A DNA stretch of 39,285 nucleotides, taken from NCBI GenBank assembly GCA_024741835.1, contig JAENRP010000385.1:1-39285 (forward strand), in the 5' to 3' direction. This document shows positions 1 to 9,842 of the stretch, in pieces. Every line of letters begins with the position of its first letter. Positions within the stretch are counted from its first letter, which is position 1. The DNA comes from Diplocarpon mali. Taxonomy: Eukaryota > Ascomycota > Leotiomycetes > Helotiales > Drepanopezizaceae. The notes beneath the pieces are model-generated. The model was not told where the DNA came from and made no database searches. It saw nothing but the letters and a program-made list of their open reading frames with translations. The translations under genes were made by a program, and so were the position numbers.

Positions 1-552
1 AGCCTTAAAGATCACTTTATAATTATTATTTATAAATCATATAAATTAATTATTAAAAACTCTTATATAATTCAATTTTATATAGATCTTATAGCTAAAT
101 AAAAGATTAATACTTAAGCTAAGTATAAGGAAAACATTTTATAAAAGAAAAGAAATACTAATAATATTTATCTCTATTATACCTATTAAATCTATATACA
201 ACCTTTTACTACTAACCTTAATAAAGCGCCTTTTTATTTTTATAAGTAGGCCTTTAAATAGGTAGGGTTTATTAATCATATATACTATACAACTAATATT
301 ATCATACTAATCGGATTTAAGGATCTTATAAAGATCGGCTTTTAAAACGTAAGTATCTTTATTATAATTATCATCTAAATTATTAGAAGTGGATTTAGGT
401 TTAGATAACCTACTACTATTATTAAAGGTATCTGCTAAAGTTTTGGCTAAATAGCCTTTTCCTTTGCCTTTCCTTAATAGTTATAGCCTTTAGTAGGATA
501 AGGGCAGTTTGCTTCTTAACCTCTACTTCGATTGCTTCTTAATATTAAAGCT
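1..552 (-). mobile_element. Element E, Ty1/copia (protease part), left piece
   Basis: This stretch is the reverse complement of 4880-5433 in element B, covering the end of gag and the protease/pre-integrase part. The reading frame is minus strand and broken by many TAA/TAG codons. E is cut at 552 by element A; the sequence resumes at 34962, and joining aatattaaagct to agcgatt restores the order seen uninterrupted around 4868-4886. E continues to the left of the window. E is the oldest layer, since everything from 553 to 34961 lies inside it. RIP-type decay is heavy. Confidence 0.85.
548..552. repeat. Target-site duplication of element A, left copy (AAGCT)
   Basis: AAGCT lies directly before the 5' LTR of A and again directly after its 3' LTR at 34962-34966. 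In the uninterrupted homologue (element B near 4872) the word occurs once. A 5-bp duplication is usual for Ty1/copia integrases. Confidence 0.9.
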
Positions 553-747
553 TATTAAGATAGGTAATACAGCTATTACTCTAATATATTATTATATGAC
601 CCTATTGCTTAATCAATAGGATATTGATATATATATAGCTATAAGGAAGAAAGGGGTAACCTTCCTTCCTTAACTCTTACTAATATATTAACTATTGACC
701 TTTAAAAGCCTCCTTTACCTACTGCGCCGACTTACTTAAGTTTAATA
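553..747 (+). repeat. 5' LTR of element A
   Basis: 195 bp, from TATTAAGATAGG to TTTAATA; the TG...CA ends of the family have decayed to TA...TA. It is near-identical to the LTRs at 3363-3557, 9349-9543, 34767-34961 and, reversed, 35206-35400. It keeps more TG/CA dinucleotides than A's own 3' LTR. Confidence 0.9.
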
Positions 748-760
748 GGTTATAAGCCTT
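748..760 (+). other. Primer binding site of A (initiator Met-tRNA anticodon half)
   Basis: GGTTATAAGCCTT lies immediately after the LTR. With one G-to-A and one C-to-T change it is the complement of the GGGCTCATAACC anticodon stem-loop of initiator Met-tRNA. This internal, half-tRNA type of priming is known for Drosophila copia. Confidence 0.75.
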
Positions 761-1218
761 AGCTAGACTGATAATAGATTATTAACTTCCTTTGGAAAGC
801 ACTTGCGCTATAACTATTAATAGGAAGTTGAATAAGACTTATAGTAAAAGGCGAGCAATCGGCGAATAAGAGGTATAATTCCCTATTTAGCCAACTTGTA
901 TTATAAAAGGTGTGATTCCTTACTCTATAACCCCTTTAGTACTATAAGAGGTATAATTCCTTGCTTTACTATGTTTTATAAAAGGTATAATTCCCTGCAT
1001 TATAGCTTAAAAATCCTTTTCAATAAGAGGACTTCCTTCCTATTTAATACTTTTATAATACCCTTTATTTAATCATTTCGACTTTTCGATAGGAGGAGTG
1101 CCCTTAGCTATTTAATTTATTTGATTTTAAATGCGATTCGATTCGAAATGGCAATAGCTTCCGATTTTGATCGAAATACTAAGCCTAAAGACCTCTAACT
1201 CTCTCGGAAGAACTGGCA
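761..1218 (+). other. Leader of A with four tandem repeats
   Basis: This is untranslated leader between primer site and gag. At about 865-994 it holds four degenerate units of roughly 35-41 bp, each containing ATAAGAGGTATAATTCC or a close variant. The same four units are in B at 3675-3806. No gene is seen. G interrupts the leader just before gag. Confidence 0.6.
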
Positions 1219-1223
1219 ATAAT
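1219..1223. repeat. TSD of element G, left copy (ATAAT)
   Basis: ATAAT precedes the LTR at 1224 and recurs at 21580-21584 after the other LTR. The empty site is seen in B (ggcaATAATggttcgac at about 4022-4038). Confidence 0.9.
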
Positions 1224-1478
1224 TGTTACGACTGGCTCTAGAGCGTATAGTAGGGCGAGAATCGAACGCTAACTATATTACCTCAAAAGGTACGCTATAT
1301 AATTAAGAAGAAAAGATAAAGAAGAAGAGAGAGTCTTTAGTAGAGCTCCTCTAGAATAAGTAAAAGTGCTTTACTAGTATGCACGTGATCTAGCCACTTT
1401 GCTACCTTAGCGTGCACCTGACTTCGTATACCTAACTTTAATATATAATAATACCGCGCATATAATGCGGCTGTAATA
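1224..1478 (-). repeat. 3' LTR of gypsy element G
   Basis: 255 bp. On the plus strand it runs from TGTTACGACTGG to GCTGTAATA, giving TG...(C/T)A ends with the inverted motif TGTTAC/GTAAYA. It pairs with 21325-21579. It holds a small tandem duplication (gtgcacctgacttc plus a decayed copy at about 1412-1440). Confidence 0.85.
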
Positions 1479-1494
1479 CTACCCCCCCCTTTTG
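1479..1494 (-). other. Polypurine tract of G
   Basis: Read on the minus strand, AAAAGGGGGGGGTAG abuts the 3' LTR. A purine run directly before the 3' LTR is the plus-strand primer of LTR elements and fixes the orientation of G as minus. The eight-G run stands out in this AT-rich DNA. Confidence 0.8.
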
Positions 1495-1499
1495 AAAAA

Positions 1500-3362
1500 C
1501 TGCGCCCGTGCAATTGTATCTATAGGCGTATTATCCTTTAAGTCCTTATAATTGTCAACTTTATCGTTATATGACTTAAGCTAGCTTAATAGCGCCCTTA
1601 GTAGCCCTTTAGCTTAAGGGTTTTTTAAATAGAAATCTCGAATAGTATGCGGCGCTATTATAGCATTAGAGCATAGGTACTATTTGAGGTCTTTATTAGC
1701 TCCTTTCTACTTAATCTAATATTCGAGCTTCCTAGCTTAAATACAAGATCTAATTATTTCTTCTATCTCCTACTCCTCCTATTCTAGTAGTACTTTAATT
1801 AGAGTAGGAGGCTCTTAAGCTTGGCCTAGTAAAGGGTTAGGAATGTATTTTCGCAATAAGTAGGAGTAGAATATAAGGTAGATCGAATAGAGCAAATCAG
1901 GCAATTGTAGCTTCTAGCTTTCTCTTAGCTTTTCTAGTACCTTTACTAGGCTATACTACTTATTAAAGAGCTTTTAGCTCGGCCGGTCCAGTTTCCAATT
2001 TTTAATACTAATTAGCATATTATCTCTTATAGTCTAATCAACTAGCTAATAGTAGAGATCTGCAAGCCGTTTTATTTTAACTTATTATACTTAAAGAGAC
2101 AATTAAGCGAATTAGACTACTTCTTAAGCTCTAGTAGCTATATAAAGCGCCGTTTTACGATTTACTCTCTTAGTTATTATCTATAAAGACTCTAGGTTAA
2201 TTAAATTCCAAGAGGAGCAAGCTTTATAGCCGTTTAGCACTTGGAAAGGGGAAATTTACCCTAGGGATTTGTAAGGTAAGGTTAATTAGGTAATATCTAT
2301 CAAAGGCAAGAGACGACTCTAATTGTCTTAATAGTATAAGTAGAATAGTCTAAGGCGTTATTAAGTACTGGTTTATAATCTTAGTTTAGCTATTAATATT
2401 AGGGTTATAGGCTATAGTTAGCTTAACCTTTATACCTAGTATTTAATAGAATTCTTTTTAAAAGGGAGAGACGAATTAAGCGCCTCTATCTAATAGAATC
2501 GAGTTAGGCATATTAAAATGGCGTATCTAATGAATTAAAAATAATTCTGCAAGGCCTTTTGTATTAATCGAATTATAGTATAGAACCGAAACTGCCTTCT
2601 TTAATAACCTATCGATAATTATAAAGGCAAAATTATAACCGAGTTCATTAAGCGGAAGCTTTATAAAATCTATTATCAAGTATTAGTAGGCTTATTTAGG
2701 AATTAGCAAGGGTTATAGGAAACCTAGGGTCTTATTATAATAAGCTTTCATTCTCAAATAACAATAGTTCTAGATATAAGTGCTAACGTCACTACTAAGG
2801 CTTTTCTAATAGTATTTTCTTCCTATTAAAAGCCTTATTTTACCAATTCCCGCGTATATAACGCAAGGTTACTTATGCATATAACGAATTAGGGCTATTT
2901 ATAATTTAAAAGGTTATAATAGTATAATAAGTCTACCTTAAAAGAAGAGTTTATCTTAGCTAAGTTTATAGTTAAGGCTATAGCTCTACGCCTTGTTTCG
3001 GAACTTCTATAGCTTAAAGGAGGTCTTATTAGCTTAAATAACCTTATTAATAATATAGTAGTTCACTATATTATACTCGACCCTAGACGTTAGGTCGGCA
3101 GGTACCTCTATTAGTGCGATAGGCACAATTATTACTTATAGGCCAAGCCCAGGAGTAGAATCGATCTGCGCTAAAGTTACTTATAAGCTAGGCCTAAGAG
3201 TGGAATCGCCTTTAGTAGCAAGTACTTCTATAAAGAGCTTATCATTAGGCAAGAGCTACTAGTAGTATAAAGCTCGTTTCTTAGCCTTAAGAGGGGTCAG
3301 CTCCTGGTCTCGACAGGAGAGTATATTAGCCAGCGTATTCGTCGTGCCTATTTGGTATATAA
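1500..3362 (-). pseudogene. G pol, 3' part: RNase H end, integrase, chromodomain
   Basis: Read from 3357 downward, the frame starts with the end of RNase H (YQIGTTNTLANILS, the place of the gypsy N-x-ADALSRR motif), then a linker with two 23-bp palindromes (3179-3201, 3134-3156). Next is the integrase: an HHCC-like zone at about 2900-2740 (RYMHK, then ISRKYYW-like GRKYY), then the core starting near IIDFIKLP (about 2670). A chromodomain follows at about 1820-1660 with EIEEII, ARKLEY and IKxKGAN, as in chromoviruses where it binds histone marks. Many stop codons; non-functional. Confidence 0.8.
3134..3201 (-). repeat. Two 23-bp palindromic units in the G linker
   Basis: Units lie at 3134-3156 and 3179-3201, starts 45 bp apart (15 codons). 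On the minus strand they read STLRPSL and STPGLGL. They are the same unit as the arrays of the A/B/F copia family. They sit between RNase H and integrase. Confidence 0.75.
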
Positions 3363-3557
3363 TATTAAGATGGGTAATACAGCTATTACTCTAATGTATT
3401 ATTATATAACCCTACTGCTTAATCAGTAGGATATTGATACGTATATAGCTATAGGGAAGAAAAGGGTAACCTTCCTTCTCTAACTCTTACTAATATATCG
3501 ACTATCGACCTTTAGAAGCCTCCTTTACCTATTGCGCCGACTTACTTAAGCTTAATA
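3363..3557 (+). repeat. 5' LTR of element B
   Basis: 195 bp, TATTAAGATGGG to CTTAATA. It retains TG and CA at several places (gatggg, atacagc, taatgta, tgatacg) where the 3' LTR at 9349 has TA, so the two LTRs differ mainly by RIP-type transitions. Confidence 0.92.
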
Positions 3558-3570
3558 GGTTATAAGCCCT
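3558..3570 (+). other. Primer binding site of B
   Basis: GGTTATAAGCCCT directly after the LTR. One G-to-A change from the complement of the initiator Met-tRNA anticodon stem-loop, as in A, C and D. Confidence 0.78.
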
Positions 3571-4029
3571 AGCTAGACCGATAATAGATTATTAACTTCC
3601 TTTAGAAAGCACTTGCGCTGCAACTATTAATAGGAAGTTGAACAAGACTTATAGTAAAAGGCGAGCAATCGGCGAATAAGAGGTATGATTCCCTATTTAG
3701 CTAACCTATATTATAAGAGGTATGATTCCTTACTTTATAACCCTTTGGTATTATAAGAGGTATGATTCTTTACTTTACTATGTTTTATAGGAGGTGTAAT
3801 TCCTTATATTATAGCCTAAAAACCCTTTTCGATAAGAGGACTTCCTTCCTATTTAATACTTCTATAATACCTGCTATTTAATCATTTCAACTTTTCGATA
3901 AGAGGAGTGCCTTTAACTATTTAATTTATTTGATTTTAATACAATTCGATTTGAAACGCAATAGCTTCTGATTCCGATCGAAACACTAGACCTAAAGACC
4001 TTTAACTCTTTCGAAAGAATTGGCAATAA
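3571..4029 (+). other. Leader of B with tandem repeats
   Basis: Untranslated leader with four degenerate units at about 3675, 3710, 3750 and 3784, each built on ATAAGAGGTATGATTCCT. No gene seen. Possible roles are packaging or regulatory signals, or none. Confidence 0.6.
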
Positions 4030-7000
4030 TGGTTCGACGATTTAAAGCTTTACTTTAAGAGCAAAGGTATCGAAATAGCGATTTAAAAAATACTTATTAA
4101 ATACGCGAGAATAGCCCTTTATACTCCTTTTACTAATTTGTCTACTTCTACTTTAATAGCTAATATAACTGCTAAGGATTTGCCAGATATATTAAATAAG
4201 CTTAGCTTAAGAGCTTTAATAGATAATAATTGAGAATCCTAAAGGTAGATTTTAAATATAGAAAAGGAGAAGGAGTATAGGCTGGCCTTAGCTAAATGTA
4301 AGCTTAAGATTAATAAAGGTTTAAGCGATAAAGATTAAGATTTTATTTAAGTTTATAATAATATAAAGATAAGATAGGATACTTTAAAAGTAAAATACTC
4401 TTAGATAACTGCCTTTAATACTTAGTATCTATTATAGTAGATTACTTTATTTTAGTATAGAAAAGATAAAGATAGTAAGGATATAGATATAAATATAGAC
4501 TTTACTTAATCTATACTATATAAAGTAAAGAGGAGAGTAAGAGCCGCAGATCCTAGGATAGCTATGACTTTTAAGGAAACTTAGCTTTTTAATTTCCTAC
4601 TTAATAGCCTCCCTCTTAAGTTCGCTATTGCGAAATAATCTCTTTTTATCTAATCTAACCTTAAGATTTATAAGAAGATCGACCTCCTTTAAACTATTAA
4701 GCAAGACTTTAAAGGACGCTTTAAATCGGCAAATGCTGCATTATAGGGCAATAATAAGCCTAAGAAGAGGAAGGAGCGTAGGATAAGCCCTTAAGCTTAT
4801 TAGGGATGCTACTTTTATAATAGTACTTATAATATTACTAATTATAAAGTTAAAAGGCAATTAATTAATATAGTTGCTAGCTTTAATATTAAAAAGCAAT
4901 TAAAGCAAAAGTTAAGAAGCAAACTGCCCTTATCCTACCAAAGGCTATAACTATTAAGGAAAGGCAAAGGAAAAGGCTATTTAGCCAGAACTTTAGCAGA
5001 TACCTTTAATAATAATAGTAGGTCATTTAAATCTAAATCCACTTTTAATAATTTAGATAATAATTATAATAAAGATGCTTATATTTTAAAAGCCGATCTT
5101 CGTAAGATCCTTAAATCTAATTAGTATAATAATACTAGTTATATAGCATATATAACTAATAAACCCTACCTATTTAAAGGCCTACTTATTAAAATAAAAA
5201 GGCGCTCTATTAAGGTTAGTAGTAAAAGGTTATATACAAACTCGATAGATATAGTAGAGATAAATGTTATTAGCGTTTCTTTCCTTTTGCAAAATATTCT
5301 CCTTATACCTAGCCTAAGTATTAATCTTTTATCTAATTGCAAGATCTATATAAAGTTGAATTATATAAGAGTTTTTAATAATTAATTTATTTAATTTATA
5401 AATAATAATTATAAGATGATCTTTAAAGCTAAAATTAAAGATAGACTTTATATTATCTTAAAGGTAATATTATAGAAATTGACTTTTAGGCCAGACTTAT
5501 AAGTAGATTCCTTTAAGGAAAATGCACTCTTTACCTTAATATAATTAAATAAGGATAAAGAGAATAGATAGACTCTTAAGCTAGGATTGCAAGTAAAATT
5601 CGTAAAAATGACTCTTAAGTTAAGATTATAAATAGATTATAAAGTATCTTTAAAGGTAACTCTTAAGCTAGGATCATAAGTAAATTTAATAGAAATGACT
5701 CTTAGGCCAGGATTGCAAATAGATTTTACAGATTTGCTAATAACGACTTTTAAGCTAAGATTGCAAGTGAAATTCGTAGAAATAACTCTTAAGCTAAGAT
5801 CGCAAGTGAAATTCGCGAATTTATTAAAGACAACTCTTAAGCCAGGACCGCAAGTAGATCTTACTATTTCTAGGAAATCGACTCTTAAGCCAGGACCGTA
5901 AGTAGATCTCGCGGTTTTATTAAAAACGACTCTTAAGCCAGGTTTACAATTAGAAAATAGCAAAACCTCAAACTACTATTACTAGTCCTTTTTAGCCGCT
6001 GATAATAAAGTATCGACTGATAATAGGCTATTAAAACTATTAGAAGCCGAAAGCTTATTAAGGTATTAGCTAATATATAAAAGATTCGCATATCTAAAGC
6101 TAAAGAAATTAAAGGGCCTATATAAGGTCTTAACCTTAAAACGGAAAATCCAAGTATTAAAGGATCGCTTAGTATATTGAATTTATAAGCTAATAAAACT
6201 TCGAAATTAAATATAAACTAAGCTTAGTTTATAAAAAGATTTAATACTAGCGCTAATATCTATTAATACTATTAGACTATTTATAACTTTAATTAAAGGA
6301 AATAATTAGTTTTCTTAAATAGTAGATAACTCTACTTAGCAAATATAGACTATTTGCGCTAGGACTAAATCTAAGCTTATAGAAAAGCTAGAAACTTAGA
6401 AAGTGATAGAGGAACGCTAGACCTAATTAAAGCTAATAGCTATTAGGTCTAATAATACATTAGAGATTAAAGCAAAGCTTAATAAATAGGCAAAACAAGG
6501 AGTTTATTATAAACTAATTATAATATACAAAGGTTCCTATTAGAATAGCATTACTAAGCGAAGCATTTAATAAGTAAAAACTGATTATTACGCTCTATTG
6601 CAAGATGCTAACCTACTATTAGAATTCTAAAACCTTGCGGTTAAGGCAAACGCATACTTATAAAATAGAATAGGTAGTAAACTAATAGTTAATAGCACTC
6701 AAATATTATTATATAAGGCATATTTTAGATAAAAGCTAAGTCTAGACTATATCTATATCTTTAGAAGCATCTACTACTCTTATATTAGTCTAAAGTCCTA
6801 GCTTATAGGTATAAAGAGTAAGAAGCTAATAGACTAAGGTAAAGAGTATATATTTATTAAGTATATTAAATAGATAATAAAGTAATAATAGCATATACGC
6901 TAGACCTAAGGCGAGTAATTATATCCTTAATAATTAAGTTTAATAAATCTCGAAATAGGGGAAAGCTATCCTTAAAGCTTTATATACCTAAAGATTTGCA

Positions 7001-9060
7001 AAGTATACCACTTGATAGTAATACTATTAAGCTGAACTAATAACCCCTCTCTTTTAGCTTAAGCATATTAAGTGCACCTGCTAATTGACAACCTACTAGT
7101 CGCCTAAAGGCTAAATAGACTATTCCTATTGTTTGCAAACTACCTAAAGTATAGAATAACTTTAATATTATTATCCCTTTAATTAAAGTACCTATAGTAA
7201 AGGATGTTTTTAAAATAGGTATAAGTAATAATAAGCCTTTACTACTAGAAAGCGGTTCCTTAGATAATAAGCCTATAGAACCCATAGCCGAACCTACGCC
7301 TTTAAAAAGGAATAGAGACTTAGAACTAAAAGATACCTTAGATAAACGCAAGTTTAAGCATATCTAAGCTATAATAACGCATAGGATCTATAAGCTCGAA
7401 CTTTAATAAAGCTTTAATAAAGATAATGCGTTCCTAACCGCTAGGGAGATAATAAAGATCTCTCTTTTAAAGATATATAATAAAGCTATTAACGATCTGG
7501 AGAATAAAGTAGTATAAAGTAAGGCAATCTAAGAAGAGATAAGCTCTTTTATTATAAATGGTATATAGATAGAAGAACTAATGCTAAAGGACGTGAACCT
7601 AGTATTAACAAAGTGGGTCTTTATAATTAAGATATATATAGATAAAACCCTAAAGCGTTATAAGGTAAGGCTTATAGCTAAAGGCTTTTCCTAATAGTAT
7701 AGAGAAGACTACTTTAATACATTCGCGCTAATAGTTTGTATAAATACCCTTTATATATTTATAATAATAGTAGCTGCTAAGGACCTTAAATGCAGATAGT
7801 ATAATATTAAAAATGCATTTACTAAAGTGATTATAAAGGAACGGATTTTTCTCTTCTGACTTAATAGTATTCTTATACGCGCTAGCCACTCTTTCTATAT
7901 ACTCTATAGTATCTATAGATTTAAACAATCAGCTTATAATTGGAACCTCTTATATAGTTCTACTTTAGTAAAAATAGGATTCGTTTAAAGCCTAGCTAAC
8001 CCTTATCTATTTACTTATATTAAGCGTAGAATTAAGTTACTATTATATATTAATAATATTACTATAGCTATAAAAACAACTACTTAATTAGATTGGTTCT
8101 TTATAATAATTCAAAAACATTTTAATACTAAGGATTTAAGAGGAATTTATAAGATCCTTAGCATCTGTATTATAAGGAACCGCTCTACTTAAGAACTCTA
8201 GTTAGACTAAAAGCAGTATATTAAGAAGATCCTAAACTAAATAGGACTTTCCACTTATACTCTTAACTTTAAGCTAAAGCGTATTCTAATCGAAGGAAAG
8301 TATAATAAGTTAGAGCCTACTAATGAAAATAAGTAGAAAGGAGATCTAAAGAAGTATTAATAGGATATTAGAGCAATTATATATATTATAGTATATATAA
8401 GATTAGATATTGCCTTTATTATTAGGTAACTTAATCAAAACTTAAAGGATCTGATAATTTAATATAAGAATATAGTCAAGCGACTTAAAAGGTACCTTTA
8501 ATTAATAATTATATAAAAGGTAAGATATAGACTAATGAAATATATAAGCGTAAAGCTTAAGGTATATACTAATTCCGATTAAGCAAATATAAAAGGTCGG
8601 AAAAGTATATTTAAAAGCATAGTAGTACTATATAGCAGACCTATATTATAAGGAAGTAAGAAGTAGAAATCAATAGCTATTGCAAGTACTAAGGCCGAAT
8701 ATATATTAATATTATCAAATTGCAAATAAAGATTATAAATTGCCTAAGTTTTAAAAGATATAGGTTTTATTAAGTATATTAAATAAGATAGGAACTATAT
8801 TAATCTTTAAATAAATAATATAAAGGCGATTGCGCTTATAAAGAATCTATACTTATATAAGCGATTGAAATATATTAATATTACTTACTACTTTATTTAT
8901 AACCTTATTATAAAGAATAAGTTATCGATTACCTATATCTTAACTAATCGAATAGTAGCAGATGGATTTATAAAGCTATTAAAGATAGTTGCAAAGTTTA
9001 AAGCATTTAAAGATATACTAGGATTATAGAAGATAGTAGGGGCTTAGTAGACTTAAGGAT
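4030..9060 (+). pseudogene. B gag-pol polyprotein (Ty1/copia), RIP-degraded
   Basis: The frame is set by FDDLKLYFKSKGIEIA at 4033. A CCHC-like knuckle is at about 4804 (CYFYNSTYNITNY, with Tyr where Cys/His are expected). The protease/pre-integrase region is 5100-5460 (NNTSYIAYIT, LPLIPSLSINLL-like, RLYII-like). The palindrome array fills 5482-5951 in frame. The integrase core covers about 6230-6860, with its triad seen as N at 6265, N at 6454 and K at 6556 (Asp, Asp, Glu in the family). RT has YINNI at 8046-8060 in place of YVDDI. RNase H is about 8560-8960 (TNSD, STKAEY). A 1-nt deletion near 6885 relative to A shifts the frame. The true start and stop are uncertain. Confidence 0.85.
5482..5951 (+). 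repeat. Array of ten 23-bp in-frame palindromes (B)
   Basis: Unit starts are 5482, 5572, 5611, 5659, 5698, 5746, 5785, 5833, 5881 and 5929. Spacings are 90, 39, 48, 39, 48, 39, 48, 48 and 48 bp, all multiples of three. Each unit begins ACTCTTAAGCC (or close) and ends TGCAAGT/CGTAAGT, so the outer bases pair as ACT...AGT around a GCC-W-GGM core. The frame reads TLKPGLQV plus a 5- or 8-residue spacer. The array lies between protease and integrase. Confidence 0.85.
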
Positions 9061-9061
9061 A

Positions 9062-9348
9062 ACTCCTAGGCCCGCCTTGCGAATTAAGTCATATAGTCTT
9101 ATAAAGGAAAGTTTTTAAATCGACTCCTAGGCTTAAACTGCAAGTTAAGTTATATAGTCTTATAAAGGAATGCCTTTAGGAAATTTAACTCCTAGTCCTA
9201 TCCTATAAATAGGATTAGTGATTTTAATAGAGGTTGCTATTAATTGATTATTTTTAATTTAAAAAGATACTTAAGAGTTAGATTAACGCAAAAGGATAGT
9301 TATTATTTTCCTAACTATAGGTTAATTAGAGTAAGGTCTAAGTAAGGG
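9062..9348 (+). other. 3' tail of B: three palindromic units and polypurine region
   Basis: Three units related to the array occur at 9062-9084, 9123-9145 and 9188-9210, the first two followed by a common catatagtcttataaagga-type segment (starts 61 and 65 bp apart). The rest is AT-rich sequence with no gene. A purine-rich stretch (gtaaggtctaagtaaggg) abuts the 3' LTR and is the likely polypurine tract. It may be coding C-terminus or 3' UTR; pol end is unclear. Confidence 0.6.
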
Positions 9349-9543
9349 TATTAAAATAGGTAATATAGCTATTACTTTAATATATTATTATATAACCCTA
9401 CTGCTTAATTAATAGGATATTAATATATATATAGCTATAGGGAAGAAAGGGGTAACCTTCCTTCCTTAACTCTTACTAATATATCGACTATCGACCTCTA
9501 GAAGCCTCCTTTACCTATTGCGCCGACTCACTTAAGCTCAATA
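9349..9543 (+). repeat. 3' LTR of element B
   Basis: 195 bp, TATTAAAATAGG to CTCAATA, partner of 3363-3557. It is followed by the TSD TATAA at 9544-9548. Confidence 0.92.
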
Positions 9544-9645
9544 TATAATAAGGAAGTTGAAATCAGCGAAGAACTCTGCCTAGCGAGCTTGCCGGGCTAT
9601 TAAGTCCTTAGTTGTTATAAAGTACTCAAGGGCCTTATGATCTAT
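9544..9645 (-). pseudogene. G pol sliver: RNase H
   Basis: A 102-bp remnant of G between B and C. The minus strand reads IDHKALEYFITTKDL and RQARWAEFFADFNFLIIY, the classic gypsy RNase H stretch (TDHK-NLEYF-TTK-L--RQARW). It continues from the 16699 piece (...TVHIYI) and into the 3357 piece (YQIGTTN). TSD words of B (TATAA 9544-9548) and C (TCTAT 9641-9645) lie at its two ends. It is remarkably little affected by RIP, with no in-frame stop. Confidence 0.88.
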
Positions 9646-9842
9646 TGTAGTGCGGTCGGCTGGAGGGCCTTCATTGGGTCGCTTAGAAGGCTCGCAAAAG
9701 TAGGAGAAGATGATTGATTGTATTATTATCTAGTATATATATAGTAAGGAGACTTCGGAAAGAAAAGGGAGAGTCTATAACTAAGTAGAGTTATATAAAG
9801 GGTCTTTAGAATAAGTAAAGACTCCGCCTATTCTATATAATA
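9646..9842 (-). repeat. 3' LTR of element C
   Basis: 197 bp, on the plus strand TGTAGTGCGGTCGG to ATTCTATATAATA. Partner of 16497-16693; where that copy reads GCACGACA this one reads ATATAATA, all RIP-type transitions. On the minus strand AAGGGGTA abuts it as polypurine tract (9843-9850). Confidence 0.9.

Larger units (their letters stand above)
3363..9543 (+). mobile_element. Element B, Ty1/copia, complete 6,181-bp copy
   Basis: The only uninterrupted copy of the A/B/E/F family here. LTRs 3363-3557 and 9349-9543 (195 bp each), TSD TATAA (3358-3362 and 9544-9548). Gag, protease, integrase, RT and RNase H are in one frame except for a 1-nt shift near 6885. It is inserted in the RNase H region of G. 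Coding capacity is destroyed by RIP-like substitutions. Confidence 0.92.

Noticed and set aside
1479..1494. Run of eight C as a sequencing artefact or telomere-like repeat
   Set aside because: On the minus strand it is a purine tract directly before the 3' LTR of G, exactly where a polypurine tract belongs.
5482..5951. CRISPR-like array: 23-bp repeats with 16- or 25-bp spacers
   Set aside because: The spacers are themselves repetitive and in frame, the array lies inside a copia polyprotein, and the DNA is eukaryotic in character.
7037..7351. 104-codon open frame on the minus strand
   Set aside because: Antisense to the B linker between integrase and RT; the sense frame aligns with A (32437 onward). 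A shadow left where few stops happen to fall.
7728..7928. 66-codon minus-strand frame, and its twin at 36862-37101 on the plus strand
   Set aside because: Both are antisense to the RT of B and F. The shared peptide only reflects shared RT sequence.
4030..9060. Programmed frameshift between gag and pol in B
   Set aside because: Gag, protease, repeat array and integrase are in one frame. The only shift, near 6885, is a 1-nt deletion relative to A and lies between integrase and RT.
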